This document shows, in pieces, positions 48,812-58,010 of a DNA stretch of 64,000 nucleotides; the first letter of the stretch is position 1; each line of letters starts with the position of its first letter. The position numbers and the translations under genes are program-made. Source of the stretch: an uncultured Bacteroidota bacterium (GTDB taxonomy: Bacteria > Bacteroidota > Bacteroidia > Bacteroidales > P3). Location of the stretch: contig CADAQX010000004.1 in NCBI GenBank assembly GCA_902790215.1, positions 48,189 through 112,188 on the forward strand. Reading direction: 5' to 3'. Below the pieces are notes generated by a model. It was not told the origin of the DNA. It worked only from the letters and a program-made list of their open reading frames with translations, and searched no databases.

Positions 48812-49204
48812 TTATTTGTTGTAGCGCTGGCACTCTTTGGGAGTGACGCAGGTGCCGGTGGCGCGGCATACGAGGATGCGCTCCTCGAGCACCTCGGCAG
48901 CACTGGCACTGATTTCGGGCAAAGTACGGATGACCTTGTAGGCCTCGAATTTCATCTTGCGGGAGGTATTGCCCACGTGGGTAATCTCACCGTAAGCCTC
49001 GATATAGTCACCTGCATAAACAGGGGCTTTGAATTCAACCATGTCGTAGGCGCAGAAGAGTCCTTCGTCGCCGTCTTGTTTGATGAGTAATTCGGTGGCC
49101 ACGTCGCCAAAGAGGTGGACCATGTGTGCGCCATCGACGAGATTTCCGCCGTAGTGGGCGTCTTTTGCGCTCATGCGAACGCGGAGCATAGATGTAACAG
49201 CCAT
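48812..49204 (-). CDS. kal: 3-aminobutyryl-CoA ammonia-lyase (hot-dog fold)
   Basis: This 130-residue hot-dog protein contains [34 protein letters not shown] and [20 protein letters not shown]. This pattern is specific to Kal of the lysine fermentation pathway. Kal deaminates L-3-aminobutyryl-CoA to crotonyl-CoA. It lies downstream of a CoA-transferase A subunit, with a perfect palindrome between them. The other pathway genes (kamA, kamDE, kdd, kce) are not in the window. A generic acyl-CoA thioesterase is the main alternative, judged unlikely. Confidence 0.82.
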   Translation of the reverse strand: MAVTSMLRVRMSAKDAHYGGNLVDGAHMVHLFGDVATELLIKQDGDEGLFCAYDMVEFKAPVYAGDYIEAYGEITHVGNTSRKMKFEAYKVIRTLPEISASAAEVLEERILVCRATGTCVTPKECQRYNK

Positions 49205-49229
49205 GTTAAGTATGATTATTGGTCGAACT

Positions 49230-49265
49230 ATTCGGAATAATCAGAATCTTCTGATTATTCCGAAT
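49230..49265. repeat. Perfect 17-bp inverted repeat between the CoA-transferase gene and kal
   Basis: ATTCGGAATAATCAGAA (49230-49246), TC, then TTCTGATTATTCCGAAT (49249-49265). The arms are perfectly complementary with a 2-base centre. It begins 25 bp from the kal start and 17 bp from the stop of the upstream gene. No T-run follows, so it may be an mRNA stability or translation structure, or a protein-binding palindrome. Confidence 0.8.
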
Positions 49266-49282
49266 AAATCCGAGAGTTTAAC

Positions 49283-49930
49283 TTATTTCTTAATAATAAA
49301 GTCAACGAAGATGCCGGGGGTCTTGACATTCTCGGGGGCGATGGTGCCGGTCTTGACAATCTCCTGAGGCTCGACAATGACGGTGTCGGCAGCGGTGGCC
49401 ATCATGGGGCAGAAGTTCTGGCTGGTGCCCTTATAGACCAGGTTACCGCTCTCATCGCAGATGTTGGCTCCGATAATAGCCACATCGGCACGGATGGGTT
49501 TCTCCAGAAGGTATTCCTTGCCATCAACGGTTACTTTCTGCTTGCCGTTCTCAACGACGGTGCCAAGTCCCGTGGTGGTGAGGACACCGCCAAGGCCTGC
49601 GCCTGCGGCACGAATTTGCTCGGCCAAGGTGCCCTGGGGCTGGAGGGTGACATGGAGTTCACCGGCGTTCATCTGGTCGATAGTGTTGTTGTTGGTACCA
49701 ATATGGGTTGCAATGAGGTTCTTGACCTGGTGATTGGTAATCAGTTTGCCCACACCCACTTCGGGATAGGCGGTATCATTGCAGATGATGGTGAGGTCCT
49801 TGACCCCCTTTTCAACCAATGCGTCGATTAAGGCAATGGGGTTGCCTACGCCGAGGAATCCACCTACCATAACAGTCATTCCGTCGTGGATTTTGTCGGC
49901 AGCTTCTTTTACAGTTACGAATTTGTTCAT
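49283..49930 (-). CDS. atoD: CoA-transferase subunit A (AtoD/ScoA type)
   Basis: This 215-residue family I CoA-transferase alpha subunit has the glycine-rich GGFLGVGNPIALIDAL loop (residues 23-38). It also has TIICNDTAYPEVGVGKLI, GTLAEQIRAAGAGLGGVLT and the ending GIFVDFII. With a B subunit carrying the catalytic Glu, such enzymes move CoA between acyl groups such as butyrate and acetoacetate. No B subunit (atoA) is adjacent. Instead kal follows 78 bp downstream, supporting a role in lysine fermentation. Confidence 0.85.
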   Translation of the reverse strand: MNKFVTVKEAADKIHDGMTVMVGGFLGVGNPIALIDALVEKGVKDLTIICNDTAYPEVGVGKLITNHQVKNLIATHIGTNNNTIDQMNAGELHVTLQPQGTLAEQIRAAGAGLGGVLTTTGLGTVVENGKQKVTVDGKEYLLEKPIRADVAIIGANICDESGNLVYKGTSQNFCPMMATAADTVIVEPQEIVKTGTIAPENVKTPGIFVDFIIKK

Positions 49931-50103
49931 AATGATGTATTATTTTTGTTTTTATTTTTTGTTTACATCGGAACAGGAAACGCTGAAGAAAGAACGGCTC
50001 GCCCCACATTTTTGTGTTGCACACCCCTCTTTCAACCTCTGTTATCGCCTGTTTATTAAACCGTTCTAACAGAAAAGTGGGTCTCGTATCCCATTCGGTA
50101 TCA
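49931..50103 (-). ncRNA. Long, potentially structured 5' leader of the CoA-transferase gene
   Basis: If transcription starts just downstream of the box at 50109-50116, the leader is about 170 nt. On the minus strand, AGAACGG (50061-50067) can pair with CCGTTCT (49991-49997), and AACAGG (50048-50053) with CCTGTT (49973-49978). That order gives pseudoknot-like topology. A CTGTTA/TAACAG hairpin lies upstream. A 12-codon ORF, MGYETHFSVRTV (50056-50094), sits inside. I recognise no known riboswitch class. Confidence 0.35.
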
Positions 50104-50108
50104 AATTG

Positions 50109-50116
50109 CAAATATA
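50109..50116 (-). promoter_or_regulatory. -7 promoter box of the atoD-kal operon
   Basis: CAAATATA on the plus strand is TATATTTG on the minus strand, the best consensus box upstream of the CoA-transferase gene. Confidence 0.55.
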
Positions 50117-50143
50117 GGATTTTTTTCTGACACTGAAAAAATT

Positions 50144-50175
50144 TTTGTCTATTTTCTAAAATCTGTGTACTTTTG
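50144..50175 (+). promoter_or_regulatory. Promoter of the secreted-protein gene at 50243
   Basis: TTTG (50144-50147), a 20-bp spacer and TACTTTTG (50168-50175) form a near-consensus promoter, about 68 bp before the start codon. Confidence 0.7.
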
Positions 50176-50242
50176 CAACGGTTTTTCCGTTATAATAGCG
50201 CAAGAAAAAAAAGGCTATCCGCCGACGATTATACTGATGAAC

Positions 50243-50875
50243 ATGAAAAAAACAGCAATGATATTGGCTCTGGCTATGGGTTTATTCTCCTATGCCAAGG
50301 CTCAGGATTATGTGGTTCCCGTCGAGACTTGGGACTACGAGGAGATTAACGGCAGCAATTACCACGGCTATGCCTTCCACGAGGGCTGGGACGTGGACTT
50401 CACCATCGAGAACCAGGACGGCCGGTACACACCCACCGAGGAGGACATTGCCGAGGCCGAGCGCATCATCCAAAAGCGTATCGCCTACATCAACCGCTAC
50501 CATATCAACCAGGAGGGCGACTGCCCCGTGGTTGACGAGCATATCCGCAAATACGAGCGCCAATACGTGGGTTTCACCGACATCACGGGCTGCCACATCG
50601 TATGGGTGAACTTTGTGTGGGACGAGAGCGCAGCAGAGCGCCTGACGAAAGACATAGTGCTGACCGAAGGCGGATGCGGCCACTACTGGCACATCAAGGT
50701 GAATGTCACCACTGGCAAGGCCTACGGCTTGGAGGTGAACGGTGTGGGTGACGTGAAATACCTGCCCCGCCAGAAGAAACCCGCCCATCGTATAAGCCGT
50801 CCCAAACGCCCGCAACCCGCTGGCAAGATCCGCAAGACGGGTATCCCCCACGACCCCAACGAAGCCCGTTTCTAA
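50243..50875 (+). CDS. Secreted protein of unknown function
   Basis: The start is MKKTAMILALAMGLFSYAKA (50243; an ATG two codons earlier is equally possible), a clear signal peptide. The 210-residue protein has a mixed region with EGWDVDFTIENQDG, then a DIAEAERIIQKRIAYINRYH helix. A strand-rich part with GCHIVWVNFVWD and GGCGHYWHIKVNVTTGKAYG follows, and a basic, Pro-rich tail ends it. The repeated beta-hairpin near the end resembles PepSY-like folds, but I make no assignment. It starts a long co-directional gene run. Confidence 0.65.
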   Translation: MKKTAMILALAMGLFSYAKAQDYVVPVETWDYEEINGSNYHGYAFHEGWDVDFTIENQDGRYTPTEEDIAEAERIIQKRIAYINRYHINQEGDCPVVDEHIRKYERQYVGFTDITGCHIVWVNFVWDESAAERLTKDIVLTEGGCGHYWHIKVNVTTGKAYGLEVNGVGDVKYLPRQKKPAHRISRPKRPQPAGKIRKTGIPHDPNEARF

Positions 50876-50884
50876 TTGCTTCCC

Positions 50885-51346
50885 ATGACGCTTACAAAAG
50901 AGCTCTTCTGGAAGTTCGTAAGATTCGGTGTAGTCGGCTTTTCAGGCATGATAGTCGACTACGCATTTCTATTTCTTTTCGTCAAGGTATGCGGCCTGCC
51001 CGACCTGCTGGCCAATGCATTCAGCTTTACCCTGGCAGCAACATCCAACTACATCCTCAACCGTATCTGGACATTTCGCAGCCACGAGAAGCAGGTGGGC
51101 AAGGAATATCTCAAATTCTTCCTCGTGTCACTCGTCGGCCTTGTAATCAACACGCTGACAATCTTTCTCTTTGAACTATTCATTCCTGAATGGAAAGCCA
51201 ATTCGGGTCACGGATTCCACTTCATTGTCTTCATTGAGTATTTCTACATGCTCAAATTCATCGCCATTGTGATTACCACACTGTGGAACTTCTGCGGCAA
51301 TCTGCTGTTCACCTTCAGGCAGAAACCCACCACCGATAATAATTAA
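50885..51346 (+). CDS. GtrA-family membrane protein
   Basis: The ATG at 50885 (MTLTKELFWKFVRFGVVGFS) gives 153 residues with four membrane helices. The GtrA motifs are KFVRFGVVGFSGMIVDYAF and NAFSFTLAATSNYILNRIWT, then F-R-S. GtrA proteins are thought to flip or bind polyprenyl-linked sugars for cell-surface glycosylation. A GT2 glycosyltransferase lies two genes downstream, in keeping with that. It starts 9 bp after the preceding stop codon. Confidence 0.88.
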   Translation: MTLTKELFWKFVRFGVVGFSGMIVDYAFLFLFVKVCGLPDLLANAFSFTLAATSNYILNRIWTFRSHEKQVGKEYLKFFLVSLVGLVINTLTIFLFELFIPEWKANSGHGFHFIVFIEYFYMLKFIAIVITTLWNFCGNLLFTFRQKPTTDNN

Positions 51347-51358
51347 CCGACATTCTCT

Positions 51359-52552
51359 ATGAAGAAATACATTCTGCTCCTGTCTTTTGTGCTGCCGATG
51401 GCCGCTGCAACGGCACAGTCTATCCGTCCCGATGCCTTCCCGCCTGTGCCCGACACTCTGGACCCCAAGGCCGTTGCCATGGCCCGGACTGTAGAAGAGA
51501 TGTACACTTGGGACAAATATCCCACCTACGATGTGTATGTTGCCATGATGCAGCAGTTCGCCGACAGATATCCCGAACTGTGCCGGCTTGACACCATCGG
51601 CCTCTCGGTAAGGGGCCGACTCATCCTCTCCCTGGCCATCACGGGCTCGGAGGATAACGACCTCTACCGCCCGGAGTTTCTCTACTCCTCCACCATGCAC
51701 GGCGACGAAGTGACGGGTTTTTACCTCATGCTGCGCCTGTGCGATACTTTACTGAGCAGTTACGGCACCTCCCCCGACATCACACAGTTGCTGAACAGCA
51801 CCCGCATCTATATCAACCCCCTCTCCAACCCCGACGGCACCTACCACGGCGGAGACAGCACAGTGGCAAGCGCCTGGCGCTACAACGCCAACTTTGTGGA
51901 CCTAAACCGCAACTACCCCGACCCTTTCGGCACTGCCCCGTTAGACGCCATACAGCCTGAAAACAGGGCCATGATTGCCTACGTGGAACAGCACAACTTC
52001 CTGCTGAGCGCCAACCTTCACGGCGGCTCGGAGGTGATGAACTACCCTTGGGACAGCTACACCTCATATGAGATGCTCAACGAGCATCACGAGTGGTGGA
52101 AAGCAGTCAGCAAACGGTTTGTTGACACTTGCCGCCTGGTGGACAGCCAACGGTTCCGCGACGTGAACAATCGGGGCTACATTAATGGAGGCGACTGGTA
52201 TGTTATCAGAAACGGTCGGCAGGACTATTTCAACTACTACCACAATATGCGGGAGATGACAATGGAACTCTCCTCCACAAAAACCCTCTCCACTAACCGT
52301 CTGAACCACTACTGGCAGTGCCAGTCTCATGCCTTGATAAACTACATTAAAGAGATACACCACCTCAACGACAGCGTGGTCACACGCATTGCCCAGCCGC
52401 AGGTGCAATATAAGGCCTATCCCAATCCCACACGCGGCAAGGTGCATGTGGAAACCCCGCAGGGCACACGCCACATAGACCTTAGCGACCGCCCTGCAGG
52501 CGTCTATTTCATTCCCGTAGACGGATATACGGTGAAGGTGGTCAAGCAGTAG
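51359..52552 (+). CDS. M14-family zinc carboxypeptidase with T9SS sorting tail
   Basis: The signal peptide is MKKYILLLSFVLPMAAATAQ. The M14 fold shows STMHGDEVTG (HxxE zinc ligands, near 120), RIYINPLSNPDG, VDLNRNYPDPF, the third zinc His in SANLHGGSEVMNYPW and the catalytic Glu in MTMELSSTKT. The C-terminal 70 residues carry a type A T9SS sorting signal (YKAYPNPTRGKVHVETPQ...GVYFIPVDGYTVKVVKQ). The predicted protein of 397 residues is thus a surface-exposed or secreted metallocarboxypeptidase, which could feed peptide uptake. Confidence 0.9.
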   Translation: MKKYILLLSFVLPMAAATAQSIRPDAFPPVPDTLDPKAVAMARTVEEMYTWDKYPTYDVYVAMMQQFADRYPELCRLDTIGLSVRGRLILSLAITGSEDNDLYRPEFLYSSTMHGDEVTGFYLMLRLCDTLLSSYGTSPDITQLLNSTRIYINPLSNPDGTYHGGDSTVASAWRYNANFVDLNRNYPDPFGTAPLDAIQPENRAMIAYVEQHNFLLSANLHGGSEVMNYPWDSYTSYEMLNEHHEWWKAVSKRFVDTCRLVDSQRFRDVNNRGYINGGDWYVIRNGRQDYFNYYHNMREMTMELSSTKTLSTNRLNHYWQCQSHALINYIKEIHHLNDSVVTRIAQPQVQYKAYPNPTRGKVHVETPQGTRHIDLSDRPAGVYFIPVDGYTVKVVKQ

Positions 52553-52559
52553 CCCACCC

Positions 52560-53720
52560 ATGAGCCGCTACAGCCACATCTCTGTTGCCATCCCCATCCT
52601 GGCCGAGCAGGACAACCTGCCACGACTGTTGTCACGGCTGCAGCGGCAGTCTTTCCAAAACTTTACACTTTACCTCTGCATCAACAACGAAGAGCAGGAA
52701 TATGGCTATGACGAGAACCAGGCCACGCTGCGCATGCTGGAAAGCGTCAACAGCCTGCCCATGGTGGTCATCGACCGCAGCAGCAAAGGACACGGCTGGA
52801 CAGGGAAGAAAAAGGGGGTCGGCTGGGCACGCAAGGTAATATTCGAGCGCATCATGTCCGACTGCAACGATGACGAACTCGTGGTAAGCCTTGATGCCGA
52901 CACCGACTTCGACGACAACTATCTGGAGGCGGTACTCAGCACCATGAACGCCAACCCCACGAGCAATGCTTTCTGTGTCCCGTACTACCATCCCCTAAGC
53001 GGCGACGACATCCTCGACCGCCCCATGTTGCGCTACGAGTGCTACATGCGCCACTATCTCATCCAACTGCTCCGCATCGCCAATCCCTACGCCTTTACAG
53101 CCCTCGGCAGCGCCATGGCGTTCCCGCTGTGGGCCTATCGCCGCGTGGGCGGCATAACACCCTTGCAAGGCGGCGAAGACTTCTACCTGATGCAGAAATT
53201 TGCCAAAACAGGCGCCTTGCTGCTATTCTTCCCATCCCCCGCCCACAGCCGCCTCACCGTGCGCCCACAGGGACGCGTCTCGTCACGTGTGCCTTTCGGC
53301 ACCGGCCCTGCCATCGCAGCGGGAATCGAAGAAATGGACAACCGCTATCCTTTCTACAATGAACAGGGCTTTGATGCAGTAAAAGCCACCTACAGCAACT
53401 TCCCAAGCCTATATGAACAGGACATCGAAACCCCAATGAGCCCTTTTCTGCGGCAACAGCTCGCCACCGACGACCTATGGTCGCCCCTGCGCCGCAACTT
53501 CCGCACACGCGAACACTTCATCCGTGCCTGTGCCGAGCGCGTCGACGGCCTCCGCATCCTGCAATACCTCAAGAACACACCCGCCTACCGGCTTTCCCTC
53601 AGTGCCCTGCCAGTCAATTTCCAAAGTGACCCGGTGGAATGTCTCAACGACTATCGCAACCGACTCTTTGACGACGAAATGACTCTCAGACAAAAAAACT
53701 CTTCCGGCATCACTCAATAA
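52560..53720 (+). CDS. Family 2 glycosyltransferase
   Basis: This 386-residue protein starts [20 protein letters not shown], the GT-A nucleotide-binding start. It has the metal-binding DxD motif in [18 protein letters not shown] (near 115) and a [15 protein letters not shown] motif (the ED acceptor site, near 205). There is no membrane helix, so it is probably cytoplasmic. The acceptor is unknown. It begins 7 bp after the carboxypeptidase gene. Confidence 0.85.
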   Translation: MSRYSHISVAIPILAEQDNLPRLLSRLQRQSFQNFTLYLCINNEEQEYGYDENQATLRMLESVNSLPMVVIDRSSKGHGWTGKKKGVGWARKVIFERIMSDCNDDELVVSLDADTDFDDNYLEAVLSTMNANPTSNAFCVPYYHPLSGDDILDRPMLRYECYMRHYLIQLLRIANPYAFTALGSAMAFPLWAYRRVGGITPLQGGEDFYLMQKFAKTGALLLFFPSPAHSRLTVRPQGRVSSRVPFGTGPAIAAGIEEMDNRYPFYNEQGFDAVKATYSNFPSLYEQDIETPMSPFLRQQLATDDLWSPLRRNFRTREHFIRACAERVDGLRILQYLKNTPAYRLSLSALPVNFQSDPVECLNDYRNRLFDDEMTLRQKNSSGITQ

Positions 53721-53748
53721 AAAGTGCTTTTCCGCGTTACATCCTTAT

Positions 53749-54201
53749 ATGGAAGAAAAGAACATTATCGAGATAAAGAACAAACGGGCAGAATATGAAT
53801 ACTTTCTGCTCGATGACTATACTGCAGGCATCGTGCTGACCGGCACAGAGATTAAGTCCATCCGCGACGGAAAGGCCAATCTCACCGACGCCTACTGCAC
53901 CTTTATAGGCCACGAGCTGTTTGTCCGACAGATGCACATCTCCGAATACCGCTTCGGCTCCTACCTCAACCACGCCGCCAAGCGCGACCGCAAACTGCTG
54001 CTCAACAAACGCGAACTGCACAAACTCCAAAACAAAATCAAAGAACGCGGCTTCACCATCATCCCCGTCAAACTCTTCATCAACCCCCAAGGACGCGCCA
54101 AACTGCTCATCTCCCTGGCCCGAGGCAAAAAGTTCTACGACAAGCGCGAAAGCATCAAAGAGAAAGACACCCGTCGCGACATGCAGCGGGAATTGAAATA
54201 A
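53749..54201 (+). CDS. smpB: SsrA-binding protein SmpB
   Basis: The 150-residue protein matches SmpB throughout: [39 protein letters not shown], and the C-terminal tail [20 protein letters not shown]. It binds tmRNA and delivers it to stalled ribosomes for trans-translation. It is 28 bp after the glycosyltransferase and 22 bp before the aspartate kinase. Confidence 0.97.
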   Translation: MEEKNIIEIKNKRAEYEYFLLDDYTAGIVLTGTEIKSIRDGKANLTDAYCTFIGHELFVRQMHISEYRFGSYLNHAAKRDRKLLLNKRELHKLQNKIKERGFTIIPVKLFINPQGRAKLLISLARGKKFYDKRESIKEKDTRRDMQRELK

Positions 54202-54223
54202 CACCCAACACCCTGGTAGCCTT

Positions 54224-55477
54224 ATGAAAGTGTTCAAATTCGGCGGTGCCTCCGTCAACAGCGCTCCGGCCGTGCGCAACATGGCCGACATCGTGCGCCG
54301 CCACCTCGGCAACAGCACCCTCATCGTGGTGGTCTCAGCCATGGGCAAAACCACCAATATGCTGGAACAACTCGTACCCGGCGTGCATCCAGCCGCTGAA
54401 CACCCAGCCCTGATGCAAAAGGTGAAAGACTACCACTACACCATCATCCACGACCTGTTTCCCGATGCAGGGCATCCCGTCTATGCCGCCGCAGGCGACC
54501 TCTTTGCCCAATTGGAACAACAATCCGCCCAAGCCCCCACCGACTACAACTTCGACTACAGCCAGACTGTCTGCTTCGGCGAACTCATCTCCACCACAAT
54601 CGTCAGCCACTACCTCAACAGCATCGGCCTTGACAACCGCTGGGTGGACATCCGCACCATCATCCGCACCGACAACCAATACCGCGAGGGCATCGTCGAT
54701 TTCGCCGCCACACAGCGCAACACCGACGGCAGCCCCCTCTTGTCCGGCACCCCCCTCGTCGTCACCCAGGGCTTCATTGCCGGCAGCGCCGACGGCCACA
54801 CCTCCACCCTCGGCCGCGAAGGCAGCGACTACAGTGCCTCCATCCTCTCCTACTGCCTCGGAGCCGAAAGCATGACCATCTGGAAAGACGTACCCGGATT
54901 CCTCAACGCCGACCCCAAATACTTTCCCGACACCGTCAAGATAGAGCAGATACCCTACAACGAAGCCATCGAGCTTGCCTATTATGGCGCCAGCGTCATC
55001 CACCCCAAAACAGTCAAGCCCATCCAGAACAAAAACATCCAGCTCCACATCAAGTCATTCCTCGACCCCGATGCACCCGGCTCCGTCATCGGCCCGTTCT
55101 CAACCATACAGCCCCTCACACCCCTCTATATTTTCAAAAACAACCAGACACTGCTTTCCATCCTGCCCAAGGATTTCAGCTTTATCGCCGAGGACAACCT
55201 GCAGACCATCTTTGCCGCCCTCGCCGAACTCAATATCCGTGTCAACCTCATGCAGAACACTGCCCTCAGCTTCTCACTCTGCATCGACGACAACCCCATG
55301 CTTCTCACCCGTCTCCGCGACCGGCTGCAAAAGCAGTTCCGCCTGCGCTACAACCAAGGGCTGCAGCTCATCACCATCCGCTACTACACACAGGACATCA
55401 TCGACCGCATAGTCGGCACCCGCACCATCCTCCTCCAGCAACGCACCCGCACCACAACACAACTCATCATACAATGA
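54224..55477 (+). CDS. lysC: Aspartate kinase
   Basis: This 417-residue monofunctional aspartokinase has KFGGASV (residues 4-10), VVSAMGKTTNMLEQL, TLGREGSDYSASILS and MTIWKDVPGFLNADPKYFPD. Two ACT-like parts at the C-terminus (from about 305) are somewhat divergent (QTLLSILPKDFSFIAEDNLQ). It phosphorylates aspartate, the first step to lysine, threonine and methionine. The TGA overlaps the start of the next gene by 4 bp. Confidence 0.92.
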   Translation: MKVFKFGGASVNSAPAVRNMADIVRRHLGNSTLIVVVSAMGKTTNMLEQLVPGVHPAAEHPALMQKVKDYHYTIIHDLFPDAGHPVYAAAGDLFAQLEQQSAQAPTDYNFDYSQTVCFGELISTTIVSHYLNSIGLDNRWVDIRTIIRTDNQYREGIVDFAATQRNTDGSPLLSGTPLVVTQGFIAGSADGHTSTLGREGSDYSASILSYCLGAESMTIWKDVPGFLNADPKYFPDTVKIEQIPYNEAIELAYYGASVIHPKTVKPIQNKNIQLHIKSFLDPDAPGSVIGPFSTIQPLTPLYIFKNNQTLLSILPKDFSFIAEDNLQTIFAALAELNIRVNLMQNTALSFSLCIDDNPMLLTRLRDRLQKQFRLRYNQGLQLITIRYYTQDIIDRIVGTRTILLQQRTRTTTQLIIQ

Positions 55478-57993
55478 AAAAAGCCATATATATCTTCCTC
55501 CTCCTAATCCCCCTGCTCTCTTGGGGCCAGAAGGAATACTCCCTTAAGGGCACCGATTTCTGGGTCACTGTCCCCAACGGAATCGGCATCGACAGCATAC
55601 TCCTGCAAGTGTGCTCACACGACACCTGTACAGCCGTCTTCTCCTTCAACGGCAACAGCATTGTCCGCCATTCTGAACGACGTCCTATAGACAACCTTGA
55701 ATATGCCGAGTTTTACTATGGAAGCTATGGAAACAATTTCTACGGCAGCGACACTTTGCATGAACCTATCATCTCCCTAACCCTCCCTGCGCATTACGTC
55801 CACACAGGACAAACCGACACCATTCTGAACAAAAGCATCCACATTACCACCACCGATAGCGCATTCGTTCACCTCTATGCCTTCGGCACTAACGGGGGTG
55901 CCACATCCGTCATTCCCACCCACGCACTCCAGCCCGAATACATTGTGCAAACTTGGGCCGACAGCTATGGAGCCGCTTTTGTCATTCTGGCAACTGAGGA
56001 CAACACAGTCATCGACATTGTCCTCACAAACCCTTCCACCGACAATCTCGAAGTCAACACAACACACACCTTGCATCTCAACGCAGGCAATACCTATCAA
56101 TTAATCACCGACATCATCCCATCCTCTCTTACGGGTACTTTTACAGGCACACAAATCTCTGCACGCGGCAACAAGAAGATAGCCGTATTCCAAAGCAACC
56201 GCCAACTTACTCGATTCTATACCAATCGGGAATCCGACTACACACTGGAACAAGCCCTTCCTATTGCATACGCAGGGAAATCATTCAACATGCAGTTCAT
56301 GTTCACCAGTGAAGACATTGGTTCAATTATTACATCGACGAGAGACAACTGCATACTAACACATAACGGTCAACCCATCGACACACTCAACGCAGCCGAG
56401 TCCTACTATTTAGACCACTCCAGCTTCTTTTTAAATACACTTGAAACCTCACAGCCAGTTATTGTATGCCTGTTTTCATCCTATCATCAACGCCCTGTAT
56501 GCAGTCTCGTCATGCCTATTGAATCGGGAGGATATGACGGTTTTATTTCTCCCGACTATTATTATACCACGAAGAAATATTTACCCTCACCTCCAAATCC
56601 CTATAATACATATAATAACGACCCAATTTACCTCTACCCCCCTACTTCCCCCTATGATTCCATTTGGCTTGCCAATTCGCCAATCCTCTTCCACATCCCT
56701 GTAATCTTCAACCTCGCCTCATCCTGGTTTAGCATACATTCTAAACATGAACGTTTTTTTGCACACAAAATCGGGTCACTACATACCATCACCATTGACT
56801 ACGATAACCACGACATCATCTTTGACAATCCAAACAGCTACTCTTATGCCGTCTGCTACAACATGATTCTATGGAACAAGATATTCTATGGCGACAGTAT
56901 TCCCAACAACGCCCTTGCCTTTGCATCATTCTGTCTCGACCACGAAATCACATTCAACACCAACTGCGACACCAACCAAACCTATTTCCACTGGGACTTC
57001 GGCGATGGACACACAGCCGTTGGTCCCGTCGTACGGCATACATACGCCAACCCTGGTTCCTATCAAGTACAAGCCATTATAGATTTTGCCAACACCCCTC
57101 TCAGCGACCATACCCGTGACACAATCCTCGGCACCATCAATATATCCAATCACGACACCATAACGCAATACGATAGCTGCTGCATATTCCCCTATCAATG
57201 GGACGACACACTTATCTCCGCCCCCGGCACTTACCTGCGACATACTCCTGGCACCGACGACTGTTTCCAAATCGACCGCCTCATCCTGTCTGTTGACACC
57301 TCGTCCGTAAGAACCTCCTTTTTCGACACCATTTGCCAAGACGACAGTATCACATGGCATCAACACTCCTACACTACCCCAGGCACTTACTACGACACCC
57401 TCTCTCAAGTCAACGGATGCGACAGCATCCTGCAATTAAACCTCTCTGTCTGGTCTCGTCCCGATGTCACCATCGAACAACTTAGCCCCGACGGACAAAT
57501 CCCAATCCAACTGCAGGGTACCGTACATAATCCCTTCGGCAGCTACCGTCTCAACTGGGATTCGTCACCTGACGACCCCTCCCTGCTCGGACAAGAACAC
57601 CTCCCGCTCATCACCGTCTCCCCAACGGAAAACACACGCTATAACCTCACCGCCAAATACGACTCCCTGCCTGATTGTTACGGACATAATCAATACTACA
57701 TTAAAACTCTTGCAAACTCCACCCTATGGATACCCAATATCTTCACCCCAAACAAAGAGCCCAACACCACCTTCTATATTAGCGCAACCGGCCTGTCCGA
57801 ATATCATATCTCCATTTTCAACCGTCACGGAGAGCGTGTATTCCATTCCGACGACATCAATTCACCCTGGGACGGCACATCTTCTGGAATCAAATGCCCC
57901 GAAGGAACCTACGTTTACTCCATTACCTATTCCACCAAAGAAACACCCAATTCTTTACAGACAACAACCGGCACCGTCACTCTAATCCGCTAA
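55474..57993 (+). CDS. Surface protein with IgGFc-like N-terminus, PKD domain and T9SS type B sorting signal
   Basis: This 839-residue protein has a signal peptide (MKKAIYIFLLLIPLLSWGQ). An N-terminal domain begins KGTDFWVTVPN, like the IgGFc-binding family. A PKD domain (YFHWDFGDGHTAVGPVVRHT, near 510) and two short repeats of the TICQDDSITWHQHSYTTPG type follow. The end is a gliding-motility-type C-terminal domain (IPNIFTPNKEPN, then ISIFNRHGERVF, then GTYVYSITY), which is the type B signal for T9SS. It is likely a surface adhesin. It lies inside a biosynthetic operon, overlapping lysC. Confidence 0.87.
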   Translation: MKKAIYIFLLLIPLLSWGQKEYSLKGTDFWVTVPNGIGIDSILLQVCSHDTCTAVFSFNGNSIVRHSERRPIDNLEYAEFYYGSYGNNFYGSDTLHEPIISLTLPAHYVHTGQTDTILNKSIHITTTDSAFVHLYAFGTNGGATSVIPTHALQPEYIVQTWADSYGAAFVILATEDNTVIDIVLTNPSTDNLEVNTTHTLHLNAGNTYQLITDIIPSSLTGTFTGTQISARGNKKIAVFQSNRQLTRFYTNRESDYTLEQALPIAYAGKSFNMQFMFTSEDIGSIITSTRDNCILTHNGQPIDTLNAAESYYLDHSSFFLNTLETSQPVIVCLFSSYHQRPVCSLVMPIESGGYDGFISPDYYYTTKKYLPSPPNPYNTYNNDPIYLYPPTSPYDSIWLANSPILFHIPVIFNLASSWFSIHSKHERFFAHKIGSLHTITIDYDNHDIIFDNPNSYSYAVCYNMILWNKIFYGDSIPNNALAFASFCLDHEITFNTNCDTNQTYFHWDFGDGHTAVGPVVRHTYANPGSYQVQAIIDFANTPLSDHTRDTILGTINISNHDTITQYDSCCIFPYQWDDTLISAPGTYLRHTPGTDDCFQIDRLILSVDTSSVRTSFFDTICQDDSITWHQHSYTTPGTYYDTLSQVNGCDSILQLNLSVWSRPDVTIEQLSPDGQIPIQLQGTVHNPFGSYRLNWDSSPDDPSLLGQEHLPLITVSPTENTRYNLTAKYDSLPDCYGHNQYYIKTLANSTLWIPNIFTPNKEPNTTFYISATGLSEYHISIFNRHGERVFHSDDINSPWDGTSSGIKCPEGTYVYSITYSTKETPNSLQTTTGTVTLIR

Positions 57994-58010
57994 ACCCAAA
58001 TCCCTCCCCC

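Noticed and set aside
49931-50103. Known riboswitch class upstream of atoD (lysine, cobalamin, SAM)
   Set aside because: I could not match the conserved cores of these classes by eye; only generic pairing is seen.
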